From: an uncultured Pelagibacteraceae bacterium
GTDB taxonomy: Bacteria > Pseudomonadota > Alphaproteobacteria > Pelagibacterales > Pelagibacteraceae
Reading direction: 5' to 3'
Assembly (NCBI GenBank): GCA_902587515.1
Contig: CACILM010000005.1
Location: 1-64,000 of the forward strand
DNA: 64,000 nucleotides
Position 1 is the first letter of the stretch. Each line of letters starts with the position of its first letter. Made by a program: the position numbers and the translations under genes. Positions 18,074-27,542 of this stretch are shown in pieces. Under the pieces are notes generated by a model. It searched no databases. It was not told the DNA's origin and saw nothing but the letters and a program-made list of their open reading frames with translations.

Positions 18074-20555
18074 AATTTGGAGTTCTAGTTTCTTCCCCAA
18101 ATGGCTTAAAAATCAAAATTAATTGTGGCAAAAGAGTTAAGACCGAAATCATTGCAAGTAACATCGCTATTCCAGTAAATATACCAAAATAAATTGTAGG
18201 GATAAAGTTTGATAAAACAAGGATTGAGAATCCAAAAACGATTGTGATTGAAGTATTTAAAATTGCTATACCAACAGTTCTATGACACCTGTCTAACGTT
18301 TTTTTATAATCTTTAATTTTTTTAAATTCCTCCTTAAACCTGTAAATATAATGTATGCTATTATCTACTGCTATCCCAATAGTAATTGCTGCAATTGTTA
18401 TTGTCATCATGTCTAAAGGTATTTTAGCTAGACCAATTATTCCTAAAATAAAAAAAGCTGCAATAAAATTTGGAACTACTCCAATTAATGATAAATTAAT
18501 ATTTCTAAAAAGTATAAAGAACATAATGATAATTCCCACCATTACTATTCCTAGAGTAAGTATTTGAGACTTGAAGAGACTTTGTAACAAATTGTTAAAT
18601 AGAATAAGAACCCCAGAAAGTTTATATTCTTCTTTACTAAACCCAAGTTCTTTATTTAAATCTAAATTAATTTTATTAATAAGATCATCTCTTCTTAAAT
18701 TTTCCAGAGAGTCTTTTATTCTTACACTTATTCTGGCTTCATCTTTCTCTACAGAGATGTATGGAGATATGATTTCTTTTTTTATTTCGGGAGGTATTTT
18801 ACTATAAAGTACAGCAATTTCTAAACTTTGTAATTTTTTATTATTTAAATCTTCTGCTACTCTTAAAATTGATCCGAAAGATAAAACTTTTCCAATCTCA
18901 GGTAAAGAGTCTAAATAGTCATGCACTTTTAAAATTTTATCCATTTTGTCTCTAGTGAACCAATATTTAGCTTTATTTTCTTCCTCCTTACTATCATTTT
19001 CCCATTCTGAAAACTCATCATCTTTTTCATCACCCGTTTTTTTTATGGGGAACTTGATAATAATGTTTAAAGGTGTAGTACCGCCTAAATCATCATCAAT
19101 TTTTTTCATACCTTTGTAAATTTCTGTTTTTTTATCAAAGTAATTAATAAAACTGTTTTCAACTTCTAATTTTGAAATTCCAATAAAACTTGCAATGATA
19201 ATTAATCCTGTAACTAGAAAAATTATGTACTTATATTTTTTTGAAATTGATCCCAGAATTGAAGTGATCATCGATTTTTCTGTATCTTTAATATTAATTT
19301 CATTTTCTGATGAAAATATATTTAGAAGTGAAGGCAAAAGTAAAAAAGTTATTACAAATGAAACAATTAATCCTAAAGTCATCATCCAACCAAAATCGAT
19401 TATCGGTTTTATTCCGCTAAATATTAATGATAAAAAAGCACAAATTGTAGTCAGCACAGTATAAAGAATTGGCAACATCATTTTTTTACTTGAAATTAAA
19501 ACCGCTTGTGACTTTGATAACTCGGGATATTCTTTTTTTAATTGAAGAAATCTGACGGTTACATGAATATTCATCGCCATATTTAAAATCAACATTAAAG
19601 CAATAAAATTTGAGGAAATCACAGTTACCTTCCATCCAATTAATCCTAATAGGCCAATCATTACAATTACCGAAGTCAGACATCCCACTAAAGGCATTAA
19701 AACCCATTTTATATTTTTAAAAATGAACCAAAGTGTAAAAATAATAAAAACAAACACCCCTATACCAAAAACGACAATATCATTTTTAATATAACTCATC
19801 ATATCGTCAGCAATCATAGGAATTCCCCCTAGATGTATTTTTGCATTTTCACCATATTTACTTATTACATCTCTAATTTCTTTAATATTCTGATGATTTC
19901 TTAAGTTGTGTAAATTTTTATAGTCTTCGTATTCTTTAATAAATTTTTTATAATTTTTTTTTTCTTCTTTAGTTAATCCTGTCTCCTCTGATTGAATAAA
20001 ATATTTTTCCTTAATTTTGATGTATTCGGCCAATCTTTCATCTTTTTTCAAATAAACAACTATACCAGATGTTTTTCCATCCTCACTGATGACATAATTT
20101 TTATATATAGGACTATTTAAAATTTCTTCAAAACCTCTTTTTCTATCAATTTCTGGATAGGCTAAATTTTTATAATTTTTTAATCTATCCATTAAATTTT
20201 CGTCAGTGCTTTTTAATAATGGCACGTCAATAACAGTTATTACGCTATCAACCCATGTAAGTTTTTCAATTTTTGATTTGAGCAACTGTAAATTTAAAAT
20301 GGTTTCCTTTTCCATAAAACTAGAAACCGGTGCATAAGTTAAAACTAAAAATTCTTTTGACCCATATCTATCATTTATTTCTCTTAAATATTTTAAATCT
20401 TTGTCACCTTCTAAAAGAAGTGCGTCAGATGAAGCGTCTAAATTAAAATTTTTTGAGTTATATAAAGAAAAACCTATTAATAATAATATTATTATTAATG
20501 TAACTTTTGAAAAATCTATAACCAACTTTTTATAAATATTCGATAGCATCAACAA
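18066..20555 (-). CDS. RND/MMPL-superfamily exporter
   Basis: The 829-residue protein has the duplicated RND layout: one N-terminal transmembrane helix (about 13-31), a large periplasmic loop, a five-helix bundle (about 255-410), a second single helix near 440, a second periplasmic loop and a final five-helix bundle ending about residue 815. The motif 'GIAVDNSIHYIYRF' in the second half is typical of COG1033-type exporters. No membrane-fusion partner is adjacent, which is usual for MMPL/HpnN-like members that move lipids or other hydrophobic compounds. The substrate cannot be deduced. It is the first gene of the unit with cvpA and purF. Confidence 0.85.
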   Translation of the reverse strand: MLMLSNIYKKLVIDFSKVTLIIILLLIGFSLYNSKNFNLDASSDALLLEGDKDLKYLREINDRYGSKEFLVLTYAPVSSFMEKETILNLQLLKSKIEKLTWVDSVITVIDVPLLKSTDENLMDRLKNYKNLAYPEIDRKRGFEEILNSPIYKNYVISEDGKTSGIVVYLKKDERLAEYIKIKEKYFIQSEETGLTKEEKKNYKKFIKEYEDYKNLHNLRNHQNIKEIRDVISKYGENAKIHLGGIPMIADDMMSYIKNDIVVFGIGVFVFIIFTLWFIFKNIKWVLMPLVGCLTSVIVMIGLLGLIGWKVTVISSNFIALMLILNMAMNIHVTVRFLQLKKEYPELSKSQAVLISSKKMMLPILYTVLTTICAFLSLIFSGIKPIIDFGWMMTLGLIVSFVITFLLLPSLLNIFSSENEINIKDTEKSMITSILGSISKKYKYIIFLVTGLIIIASFIGISKLEVENSFINYFDKKTEIYKGMKKIDDDLGGTTPLNIIIKFPIKKTGDEKDDEFSEWENDSKEEENKAKYWFTRDKMDKILKVHDYLDSLPEIGKVLSFGSILRVAEDLNNKKLQSLEIAVLYSKIPPEIKKEIISPYISVEKDEARISVRIKDSLENLRRDDLINKINLDLNKELGFSKEEYKLSGVLILFNNLLQSLFKSQILTLGIVMVGIIIMFFILFRNINLSLIGVVPNFIAAFFILGIIGLAKIPLDMMTITIAAITIGIAVDNSIHYIYRFKEEFKKIKDYKKTLDRCHRTVGIAILNTSITIVFGFSILVLSNFIPTIYFGIFTGIAMLLAMISVLTLLPQLILIFKPFGEETRTPNYD

Positions 20556-20599
20556 TTCAGATATAACTGAATTTTTTTATAACTAAAGAAAAATTAAGT

Positions 20600-22027
20600 C
20601 TAATTTTTGCTTAAATCTTTGAATTTTGTATAAATTCCTTCAAACTCGACTTTAATAGTGCCCGTTGGGCCATGTCTTTGCTTACCTAAAATTATATCAG
20701 CTAAACCATTAACATCATTCATTTTAGATTGCCACTCTGCATGCTCAATAGATCCAAGCTTAGGTTGTTTTCTCTCTAAATAATATGCCTCTCTATATAC
20801 AAACATTACTACATCAGCATCTTGCTCTATTGACCCAGACTCTCTTAAATCTGCTAATTGAGGCTGCTTATCATCTCTTTGTTCAACTGCTCTTGAGAGT
20901 TGTGATAAAGCTAAAACAGGTACCGAGAGCTCTTTTGCAATAGCTTTAAGTCCTTGAGTAATTTCTGAAATTTCTTGAACTCTACCTTCATTTTTATTTG
21001 AGCTAGACCTCATTAATTGAATATAATCTACAACAATTAAACTTAGGCCATTCAATCTTTTAATCCTTCTTGCTCTGTTACTCAGTGTAGCGATGGTAAT
21101 TGCCGGTGTTTCATCTATAAATAAAGGTAAATTATAAATATTTCTTGAAGTTTCAATATATCTATTTATCTCCTCCTCAGTAACATTTCCTTGTCTTATT
21201 GAATCCGATTTAATTCTTGCTTGCTCAGACAATATTCTAGTCGATAATTGTTCAGAGGACATTTCTAGAGAAAAAAAAGCGACAGAAGACTTTTCTTGTC
21301 TAGATAAAATATTTTGCGCTGCATAATATGCTATATTAGTAGCTAACGCAGTTTTACCCATAGAGGGTCTTCCTGCTAAAATTATTAAATCTGATTTGTG
21401 CAGCCCTCCTAATTTTTCGTCTAAATCGGTTAAACCTGTGGGAACACCAACAATACCGCGGTCGCTTTGCATGGCAAGAGTTGCCAATTCAATTGTTTTA
21501 TCTACAGCTTTTTTAAACTCAATAAATGACTGTGAAAAACTTCCTCTTTCAGCTAAATTAAATAGTGATCTTTCTGTGCCTTCAATAATACTTTCTGCAT
21601 TTTGCTCCTGAGTATTAGCATTTAATGTGTCATAAGAAAGTTTTTCTGAGATTGATACTAACTCCCTTCTCAAATACATTTCATGAATAATTTTAGCATA
21701 ATCTATCGCTTGTTTCGTAGATCCAGAAAATCTTGTAAGCTTCACAAGATACTCAGTGCCCCCGACCTCATTTAACATATTATCTTTTTCAAAATAATTT
21801 TTTAGAGTAATTGGGTTAGCTATCATTCCTCTATTATTTAAATTTTCAATTACTTCATAAATCTTAACATGAGCAGGATCATAAAAAATTGCAGGTTTAA
21901 TAAATGTTGAAACTTCATCTATAATATCATTATTTACCATAACAGATCCAATAAGAGCTTGTTCTGCTTCTAAATTAGATGGCTGTTTATTTTGCGAGTT
22001 ATTTTTTATCGATTGAACTTCTTTCAC
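20600..22027 (-). CDS. dnaB: Replicative DNA helicase DnaB
   Basis: DnaB is the hexameric 5'-3' helicase of the replication fork. The 475-residue protein has the N-terminal dimerisation domain ('NLEAEQALIGSVM', about 18-120), a linker, and the RecA-like motor with Walker A GRPSMGKTAL, Walker B 'LIVVDYIQLM' and 'ALSQLSRAVEQR'. No intein is present. It lies 75 bp downstream of rplI in the same direction, a common arrangement after the rpsF-rpsR-rplI ribosomal cluster. Confidence 0.97.
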   Translation of the reverse strand: MKEVQSIKNNSQNKQPSNLEAEQALIGSVMVNNDIIDEVSTFIKPAIFYDPAHVKIYEVIENLNNRGMIANPITLKNYFEKDNMLNEVGGTEYLVKLTRFSGSTKQAIDYAKIIHEMYLRRELVSISEKLSYDTLNANTQEQNAESIIEGTERSLFNLAERGSFSQSFIEFKKAVDKTIELATLAMQSDRGIVGVPTGLTDLDEKLGGLHKSDLIILAGRPSMGKTALATNIAYYAAQNILSRQEKSSVAFFSLEMSSEQLSTRILSEQARIKSDSIRQGNVTEEEINRYIETSRNIYNLPLFIDETPAITIATLSNRARRIKRLNGLSLIVVDYIQLMRSSSNKNEGRVQEISEITQGLKAIAKELSVPVLALSQLSRAVEQRDDKQPQLADLRESGSIEQDADVVMFVYREAYYLERKQPKLGSIEHAEWQSKMNDVNGLADIILGKQRHGPTGTIKVEFEGIYTKFKDLSKN

Positions 22028-22102
22028 TCATAAATAATAGTTGAACAAGATATAATTTGGTATCAAAAAGTTACACACTTTTTTTTGTTTTCTGTGGAAA
22101 AG

Positions 22103-22558
22103 TTATTTTGATTGAATTTTATCTATTTTAATAGAGACATACGCTTTTACCTCAGAGTGAAAATTTATGTCAATCTTATAGACTCCAATTTTATTTAATT
22201 CATCCTTGATAATAATTTGTGAGGGGCTTACTTCTGCTTTTGCTTGATCTTTTATAAGATTTGTTATTTCTTTAGGTTTTATTGACCCGTATAGATCACC
22301 ATTTTCTTTACTTTCACGGTTAAATACGAAAGTTTTTTTATTAACTAATTTTGCAATCTCCTTAAATTTATTTTTGACCTCAATATTTTTTTTATTTAAC
22401 TCTTCTTTTTTACCATTAACGTAACTTAGGTTTTCTTTACTAAATCTCAATGCTTTACCTTGTTTTAGTAAAAAATTTCTGCCATACCCATTTTTTACTT
22501 TAACTTTATCTCCTATATTCCCTAAATTAAAAATATTTTCTAATAAAATAACTTCCAT
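22103..22558 (-). CDS. rplI: Ribosomal protein bL9
   Basis: L9 is a two-domain protein of the large subunit that binds 23S rRNA at the L1 stalk base. The N-terminal domain matches the family signature ('VILLENIFNLGNIGDKVKVK', 'GYGRNFLL', residues 1-37). A long connecting helix (about 40-75) and a C-terminal domain complete the 151 residues. It starts one base after the rpsR stop. Confidence 0.96.
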   Translation of the reverse strand: MEVILLENIFNLGNIGDKVKVKNGYGRNFLLKQGKALRFSKENLSYVNGKKEELNKKNIEVKNKFKEIAKLVNKKTFVFNRESKENGDLYGSIKPKEITNLIKDQAKAEVSPSQIIIKDELNKIGVYKIDINFHSEVKAYVSIKIDKIQSK

Positions 22559-22559
22559 A

Positions 22560-22832
22560 TTATAATAGTCCTAGAATTTTAGCTCTCTTTATTTCTTTAG
22601 TAAGTTTTCTTTGTTTGTTAAACGAGACAGAAGTAATTTTTGAGGAAATAATTTTCCCATTTTCTGATATATATTTTTTTAATAATCCGATATTTTTATA
22701 ATCTACAACTGGTGCATTTTTTACTGAGAGAGGACATTTTTTTGAAAATTTACCTTCTGCTTTCTGAAATAAACTTAATTTATTTATAGAGTTCGCACTT
22801 TTTTTAAATTTCTTTTTATTATTTCGTTTCAT
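22560..22832 (-). CDS. rpsR: Ribosomal protein bS18
   Basis: S18 pairs with S6 on the small-subunit platform. The 90-residue protein has a long basic N-terminus and the conserved core '[19 protein letters not shown]' followed by '[17 protein letters not shown]', which is diagnostic. It lies between rpsF (5-bp gap) and rplI (1-bp gap) in the universal cluster. Confidence 0.96.
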   Translation of the reverse strand: MKRNNKKKFKKSANSINKLSLFQKAEGKFSKKCPLSVKNAPVVDYKNIGLLKKYISENGKIISSKITSVSFNKQRKLTKEIKRAKILGLL

Positions 22833-22837
22833 ATTTA

Positions 22838-23161
22838 TTAATTAGCTTTTTTGAAAAATTCACTTTCAGTATCAAGCTTTTTATATTTGACAGTCAAATG
22901 TCTTATTATAGAACTATCTAATTTAATTTTTTTTTCAATTTCATTTAATGTGTTCGTATTTCCCTCGAATTTAAAATGTATATAAAATCCTCTTTTATAA
23001 TTTTTAATTTTATTTGCTAAATTTAATAAACCCCATTCTTCAATTTTAACAACCTTTCCAGAGGATTTGTTTATAATTTCATTATATTTGTCTTTTAATA
23101 TTTTTAATTCTTTTTCTGCTAAATCTTGTTTAGCAACTATAGTGTTTTCGTAAAAAGCCAT
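22838..23161 (-). CDS. rpsF: Ribosomal protein bS6
   Basis: S6 binds 16S rRNA together with S18. The 107-residue protein starts with the family beta strand ('[14 protein letters not shown]'), has the '[27 protein letters not shown]' central segment and ends with '[12 protein letters not shown]'. It is the first gene of rpsF-rpsR-rplI(-dnaB), transcribed away from fabD from a 100-bp divergent promoter region. Confidence 0.96.
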   Translation of the reverse strand: MAFYENTIVAKQDLAEKELKILKDKYNEIINKSSGKVVKIEEWGLLNLANKIKNYKRGFYIHFKFEGNTNTLNEIEKKIKLDSSIIRHLTVKYKKLDTESEFFKKAN

Positions 23162-23261
23162 AAAATTTTGTTAACTTAGGTTTATTATTTATTTATAAAA
23201 GCTGGTTTATACTATAATAAAGAATTATATCAATACTAATAATGTTAATAATTTAGACTAA
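23162..23261. promoter_or_regulatory. Divergent promoter region between rpsF and fabD
   Basis: This 100-bp spacer separates two outward-facing operons. A consensus -10 TATAAT lies on the plus strand at 23213-23218, about 44 bp before fabD. Another TATAAT lies on the minus strand at 23229-23224 toward rpsF. Neither has a clear -35 at 17 bp. The two boxes are only a few bases apart, so the promoters may overlap and compete; that is inference. Confidence 0.4.
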
Positions 23262-24203
23262 ATGAGCGCTTTGATATTTCCAGGACAGGGATCACAGTTA
23301 GTTGGTATGGGGTCAGAATTTTATAACAAATTCGAACGGGTTAAAAATATTTTTAAAACAGCAGATGAAAAATTAAATTTTTCGATTTCTAAATTGATAC
23401 TTGAAGGCCCGTCAGACAAATTGCAATTAACTAAAAATACTCAACCTGCTATTCTAACTGTAAGTTATTCAATTTTTGAGATATTAAAAAAAGAATTTAA
23501 TTTTGATTTTTCGTTTTTTAAGTATTTTGCAGGACATTCTTTAGGTGAATATAGTGCTCTGGTTTGCTCTGAGTCTTTAAAATTTGAAGATGCTCTTTAT
23601 TTATTACATCAAAGAGGCTTAGCAATGCAAGATGCTGTCCCAATCGGGACTGGCAGTATGGTAGCTGTTTTAGGAACAAAAATAAATTTTATACAAGATT
23701 TAATTCGAACTAATCTTGATGAAAAAGAAATTTGTGAAATTGCGAATGATAACTCAGAAGGCCAGGTAATAGTTAGCGGAAGAAAAGAAAGCATAGAAAA
23801 TTTTCAAAATATTTTAAAAGAAAAAAAAATTAAATCTTTACCTCTTAAGGTCAGCGCACCATTTCACTGTTCACTAATGAAACCCGCTGCAAATTATATG
23901 CAGGATAAAATTGAAAAAATAGAATTTAAGAAACCAAAGTATGAAATTATAAGCAATGTAACTGCCGACAAGATATCACAACCAGAAAACATAAAAAAAT
24001 TACTAGTAAAACAAATTTACTCAAGTGTGAAATGGAGAGAGTCTATTTTAAAAATGTCAGAAGAAAAAGTAAGAAATTTTATAGAAATAGGTCCTGGAAA
24101 AGTTTTAACTGGTATGGTGAAAAGAACTATAAAGGACGTAAATTGCTTTTCAATCAACTCAATTGCTGATATTAAAAATTTGCAAAATGAATTTAAAAAA
24201 TAA
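23262..24203 (+). CDS. fabD: Malonyl-CoA:ACP transacylase
   Basis: FabD loads malonate from CoA onto acyl-carrier protein for fatty-acid synthesis. The 313-residue protein begins with 'FPGQGSQLVGMG' and carries the nucleophile motif GHSLGEY (Ser93), a downstream 'APFHCSLMKPA' catalytic His and 'EIGPGKVLTGMVKR' near the C-terminus. It starts the fabD-fabG-acpP run and overlaps fabG by 17 bp. Confidence 0.97.
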   Translation: MSALIFPGQGSQLVGMGSEFYNKFERVKNIFKTADEKLNFSISKLILEGPSDKLQLTKNTQPAILTVSYSIFEILKKEFNFDFSFFKYFAGHSLGEYSALVCSESLKFEDALYLLHQRGLAMQDAVPIGTGSMVAVLGTKINFIQDLIRTNLDEKEICEIANDNSEGQVIVSGRKESIENFQNILKEKKIKSLPLKVSAPFHCSLMKPAANYMQDKIEKIEFKKPKYEIISNVTADKISQPENIKKLLVKQIYSSVKWRESILKMSEEKVRNFIEIGPGKVLTGMVKRTIKDVNCFSINSIADIKNLQNEFKK

Positions 24204-24918
24204 AAAAATTTTAATTACAGGAGCCACTGGCGGTATTGGAAACTGTATCGTAGAAAAATTAAATAGTTTTGATTCTAAAATTATTGCAACAGGAACAAAT
24301 GAGGAAAAACTAGAAAATCTGAAAAAAAAATTTCCGAAAATTTACATTGAAAAATTTAAACTTGATGAGCATGAAAAAATTGATGAGTTTATAAATAGTG
24401 TGGAAAAAAAATTAGATGGCTTAGATATTCTGGTAAATAATGCCGGAATTACTTTAGACAATTTATCTATAAGACTTTCAGAGGAACATTGGAAAAAAGT
24501 TCTAGACATCAATCTAACATCTACTTTTTTAATGTGTAAAGCAGCAATAAAAAAAATGTTAAGAAAAAAATATGGAAAGATAATCAATATAACTTCTATA
24601 GTTGGACACACCGGAAATTTAGGACAGGCTAACTACTCAGCCTCAAAAGCTGGCATAGTCGCATTTTCAAAAAGTTTAGCAATCGAGTATGCAAAAAAAA
24701 ATATAAATATTAATTGTGTGTCGCCAGGTTTCATTAAAACTGAAATGACTGAAAAAATAAATGAAGAATTTAGAAAATCTCTTATAAATAAAATACCATC
24801 TGGTAAACTGGGCACAGGCGAAGACGTTTCAAATTGTGTAGCGTTTTTAGCATCCGATTTGTCAAACTACATTAACGGTGAAACTATCCATGTTAATGGT
24901 GGAATGTATATGGCTTGA
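24187..24918 (+). CDS. fabG: 3-oxoacyl-ACP reductase
   Basis: FabG reduces 3-oxoacyl-ACP with NADPH. This short-chain dehydrogenase has the cofactor motif TGATGGIG, NNAG, the catalytic Ser in 'INITSIVG' and the Y-x3-K pair in NYSASKAG; the C-terminus 'GETIHVNGGMYMA' is typical. I choose ATG 24187 (243 residues, starting MNLKNKKILITG), because an upstream in-frame ATG at 24163 would add eight residues unlike the family. It overlaps the end of fabD. Confidence 0.96.
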   Translation: MNLKNKKILITGATGGIGNCIVEKLNSFDSKIIATGTNEEKLENLKKKFPKIYIEKFKLDEHEKIDEFINSVEKKLDGLDILVNNAGITLDNLSIRLSEEHWKKVLDINLTSTFLMCKAAIKKMLRKKYGKIINITSIVGHTGNLGQANYSASKAGIVAFSKSLAIEYAKKNININCVSPGFIKTEMTEKINEEFRKSLINKIPSGKLGTGEDVSNCVAFLASDLSNYINGETIHVNGGMYMA

Positions 24919-24967
24919 CAATTCTGTTTAATAATTTATTAAGAAATCATATACACGAAAGGAATTC

Positions 24968-25207
24968 ATGTCAGAGGATATAAAAAGCAAGATAAAAAAA
25001 ATAGTTGCAGATCACTTGGGTATCGAAGAAGAGAAAGTAACGGAAGAAGCAAGTTTCATTGATGATTTAGGAGCTGATAGTTTAGACACAGTAGAACTAG
25101 TTATGGCTTTTGAGGAGGAATTCGGATCAGAGATTTCTGACAGTGAAGCAGAAAAGATTTTGACTGTTGGAGATGCAATTAAATTTATTGAAAATAAGAA
25201 TAGTTAA
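24968..25207 (+). CDS. acpP: Acyl carrier protein
   Basis: AcpP carries growing fatty acyl chains on a phosphopantetheine arm attached to Ser38 in the motif [13 protein letters not shown]. The 79-residue acidic protein is canonical. ATG 24968 follows ACGAAAGGAA, a good ribosome-binding site, and the 49-bp gap after fabG is large for this genome and may hold an extra promoter. The next gene is gmk, not fabF as in most alphaproteobacteria. Confidence 0.98.
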   Translation: MSEDIKSKIKKIVADHLGIEEEKVTEEASFIDDLGADSLDTVELVMAFEEEFGSEISDSEAEKILTVGDAIKFIENKNS

Positions 25208-25227
25208 TTATTTTAGCTAATTTCAAA

Positions 25228-25824
25228 ATGCACGGTGGAGAAAATGTAATGGTTATTTTATCTTCTCCATCTGGCGTGGGCAAAACAACAATTACAAAAA
25301 AACTACAGCAAAAGTATCAGTCTTTTAAAATCTCTGTTTCTCATACAACAAGATCTCCAAGGTCAAATGAAGTAGATGGAGTAGATTATAATTTTGTTTC
25401 AATTAAAAAATTTGAAGAACTCATTAAAGAAAAAAAATTTTATGAATATGCAAAAATATTTGAAAATTATTATGGGACACTAAAAAAAAATGTTGATGAA
25501 TCAATTAAAAAAAATGATTTACTTTTTGACATAGACTGGCAAGGAACAAAACAGTTATCAAATTTTAAAAATTTAAGAATGATTAAAATATACTTGATTA
25601 CAAGTAACAAAAATGACCTCAAGAATAGACTTATTAAAAGAAATCAAAATTCACTTGAGGAAATAGAAAAAAGATTCAATGCTTTTGATGAAGACATCAA
25701 ACACTGGAATGATTATGATTACATCATAATTAATGAGAATTTAGATATTTGCTTCAAACAGATTGAAAGTATTATTAATAATTTTAAGAGAAAAATCTCT
25801 AATTTTTCTCAAATAATTCAGTAA
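25228..25824 (+). CDS. gmk: Guanylate kinase
   Basis: Gmk phosphorylates GMP to GDP with ATP. The P-loop SSPSGVGKTT, the GMP-binding 'SVSHTTRSPRSNEVDGVDYNF' region (Tyr/Arg contacts) and 'FDIDWQGTKQL' are present in 198 residues. The start could be ATG 25228 or ATG 25249; the second has a GGTGGAG ribosome-binding site about 11 bases upstream and yields MVILSSPSG. It starts 20 bp after acpP. If the convergent rsmA is read to its true end, the two genes overlap by about 26 bp. Confidence 0.95.
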   Translation: MHGGENVMVILSSPSGVGKTTITKKLQQKYQSFKISVSHTTRSPRSNEVDGVDYNFVSIKKFEELIKEKKFYEYAKIFENYYGTLKKNVDESIKKNDLLFDIDWQGTKQLSNFKNLRMIKIYLITSNKNDLKNRLIKRNQNSLEEIEKRFNAFDEDIKHWNDYDYIIINENLDICFKQIESIINNFKRKISNFSQIIQ

Positions 25825-26583
25825 TTTTATAATAGCTCCCTGGTTTTATTTCTGATGGCCTTAAATTGAGTTTAAGTCCTTTGATACTTTCTATTTGACT
25901 TTTTTTAAAATTTTTTTTAGACTTTTATTAATCATTTTTCTTTTTTTTGAAAATAAAATATTAGTAACTTTTTCTAGACTTAGAAGATTTTTAATTTTGT
26001 ATAATCTATTTTGTTTTGGTTTAAAAAGAATAACCATTGAAACGACTTTTGGTCTTGGAGAGAAACAATTTTGAGAAACTAAAAATTTATCTACAAGCTT
26101 TAATCTAAAACTAGACAAAATTGATAATCTACCATAATTTCTACTAAGATATTTTCCTAAAATTTTCTCTCCTAATTCTTTTTGAAACATAAAAATTAAA
26201 TTTTTGAAGTTAGGAGGCCATTTTTTGAATCTTAAGATTTTTACAAGTATTTGTGATGAAATATTGTAAGGCAAATTTCCAAAAATTATAGTATTTTTTT
26301 TAACTATTTTTTCTAGATCAAAATCAAGAATGTCGTTATTATATATTTTTAAATTCTGGAAATTAGAATATTTTGTTTTTAACTCTTTATATAAAGAAAT
26401 ATCTTTCTCAATAATATTAACTTGCTTAGGTTTTTTCTTCAATATTTCATCTGTCAAAGCACCATAGCCAGGCCCAATTTCAATAATATCCTTATCTTTA
26501 ATTTTAACTAAATTGACTATTTTTTTTATAATATTTTTATCTATGAGAAAATTTTGACCTAAAGACTTTTTTCCAAACATCAT
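25799..26583 (-). CDS. rsmA: 16S rRNA dimethyladenosine transferase RsmA, with a frame break near the 3' end
   Basis: RsmA (KsgA) dimethylates A1518 and A1519 of 16S rRNA. Motifs are GKKSLGQNFLID at the N-terminus, SAM-binding 'EIGPGYGALTDEI' and catalytic FGNLPYNISS. The continuous frame stops at 25891 after 230 residues, which is short for the family. In the -1 adjacent frame the sequence continues, reading SQIESIKGLKLNLRPSEI and then KPGSYYKITELFEKN to a stop at 25799-25801. This is the expected C-terminal helical tail with its RPSE motif. One extra A in the A8-TTTT-A7 run (25900-25918) would restore a protein of about 261 residues, the normal length. The start overlaps pdxA by four bases. 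Confidence 0.88.
25900..25918 (-). other. Homopolymer run at the rsmA frame break
   Basis: On the coding (minus) strand the run is eight A, four T, seven A. The 0 frame ends at a TAG just after it (25891-25893), while the rest of RsmA is encoded in the neighbouring frame. Insertion of one A in either A-run joins the frames. It can be a sequencing or assembly error, a real mutation, or a site of polymerase or ribosome slippage. Confidence 0.8.
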
Positions 26584-27542
26584 GAGCCATATTTATTTAT
26601 AAAGTTTATACATTCAATTAAACTTTTTGGATTTGCTTTATTTTTGAGAATTAGTTCTTTTGCAACTCCGTGATCAGGTGAAACCCTTAAGTATTTTAAT
26701 CCTAATGTTATATTAATTGCATTAAACTTAAAGATAGTTTTAAATGGAGTTAAAACTTGATCATGATACATACCAACTACTACATCAAAATTTTTGAAAT
26801 CGTTTATAAACAGTGTATCAGAAATCAAAGGTCCTTTTACTTTTATCCCTTTTTTTCTTAATTTAATAATAGAAGGCACAATTATCTTTTTTTCCTCAGA
26901 ACTTTTTCTCATCTCTGCATTATGTGGATTTAAACCAGAAATACCAATAAACGGTTTTTTTTTTAAAAAGCTTTTGAAGAAACTATTTATTGTAATTACT
27001 TTATTAATGATTAGTTGAGATTTCAAAACTTTTGGAACAATTTTAACATCCAGATGTGTTGTAATAGGGCTTACCGAAAATTTTTTATTCCAAATTAACA
27101 TTACCTCAGAATTATTTTTAATTTTACATTTAGATGCCAAAAACTCTGTTACACCTGTATTCTTTTTCTTTAATAAACTTTTATCTATTGGACAATTGAT
27201 CATACCTAGAACATCATTATTCAAAGAAAGTTTATGAGCTAAAATGAGGGATTTTTTAATAAATTTTGATGCTTCTTCAAAAGAAACTTTAAAAGCATCT
27301 TTAAATTTTAAATTTACATCAATTATTTTTAGTGAATTATCATTATTTCTATCGTTTAAATTTTTAACTTTACAAATTTTTGTAGAGTAATTTAATTTTT
27401 TAAATTGAGCTTTTATTAAATTATAATTTGAAATCAAATAGATTTTTTTCTTTTTAATTTTATCTATTTTTTTCCAACTTTTAATTATTAACTCTGAGTT
27501 AATACTATTTGGGTCACCGCTAACAATAATAATTTTCTTCAT
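26580..27542 (-). CDS. pdxA: 4-hydroxythreonine-4-phosphate dehydrogenase
   Basis: PdxA oxidises 4-phosphohydroxy-threonine in the DXP-dependent pyridoxal phosphate pathway. The 320-residue protein shows 'ISGLNPHNAEMRKSSEE', 'VVGMYHDQVLTPFK' with the metal-binding His, and 'RVSPDHGVA' near the C-terminus, all family landmarks. The N-terminal 'VSGDPNSI' replaces the more usual T/GDPxGIG. It is embedded between surA and rsmA with four-base overlaps on both sides, the usual proteobacterial surA-pdxA-rsmA order. Confidence 0.95.
   Translation of the reverse strand: MKKIIIVSGDPNSINSELIIKSWKKIDKIKKKKIYLISNYNLIKAQFKKLNYSTKICKVKNLNDRNNDNSLKIIDVNLKFKDAFKVSFEEASKFIKKSLILAHKLSLNNDVLGMINCPIDKSLLKKKNTGVTEFLASKCKIKNNSEVMLIWNKKFSVSPITTHLDVKIVPKVLKSQLIINKVITINSFFKSFLKKKPFIGISGLNPHNAEMRKSSEEKKIIVPSIIKLRKKGIKVKGPLISDTLFINDFKNFDVVVGMYHDQVLTPFKTIFKFNAINITLGLKYLRVSPDHGVAKELILKNKANPKSLIECINFINKYGS

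Noticed and set aside
22065-22083. AAAAAGT-TACAC-ACTTTTT inverted repeat between rplI and dnaB
   Set aside because: The stem is almost all A-T and no T-run follows in the direction of transcription; this is expected by chance in such AT-rich DNA.
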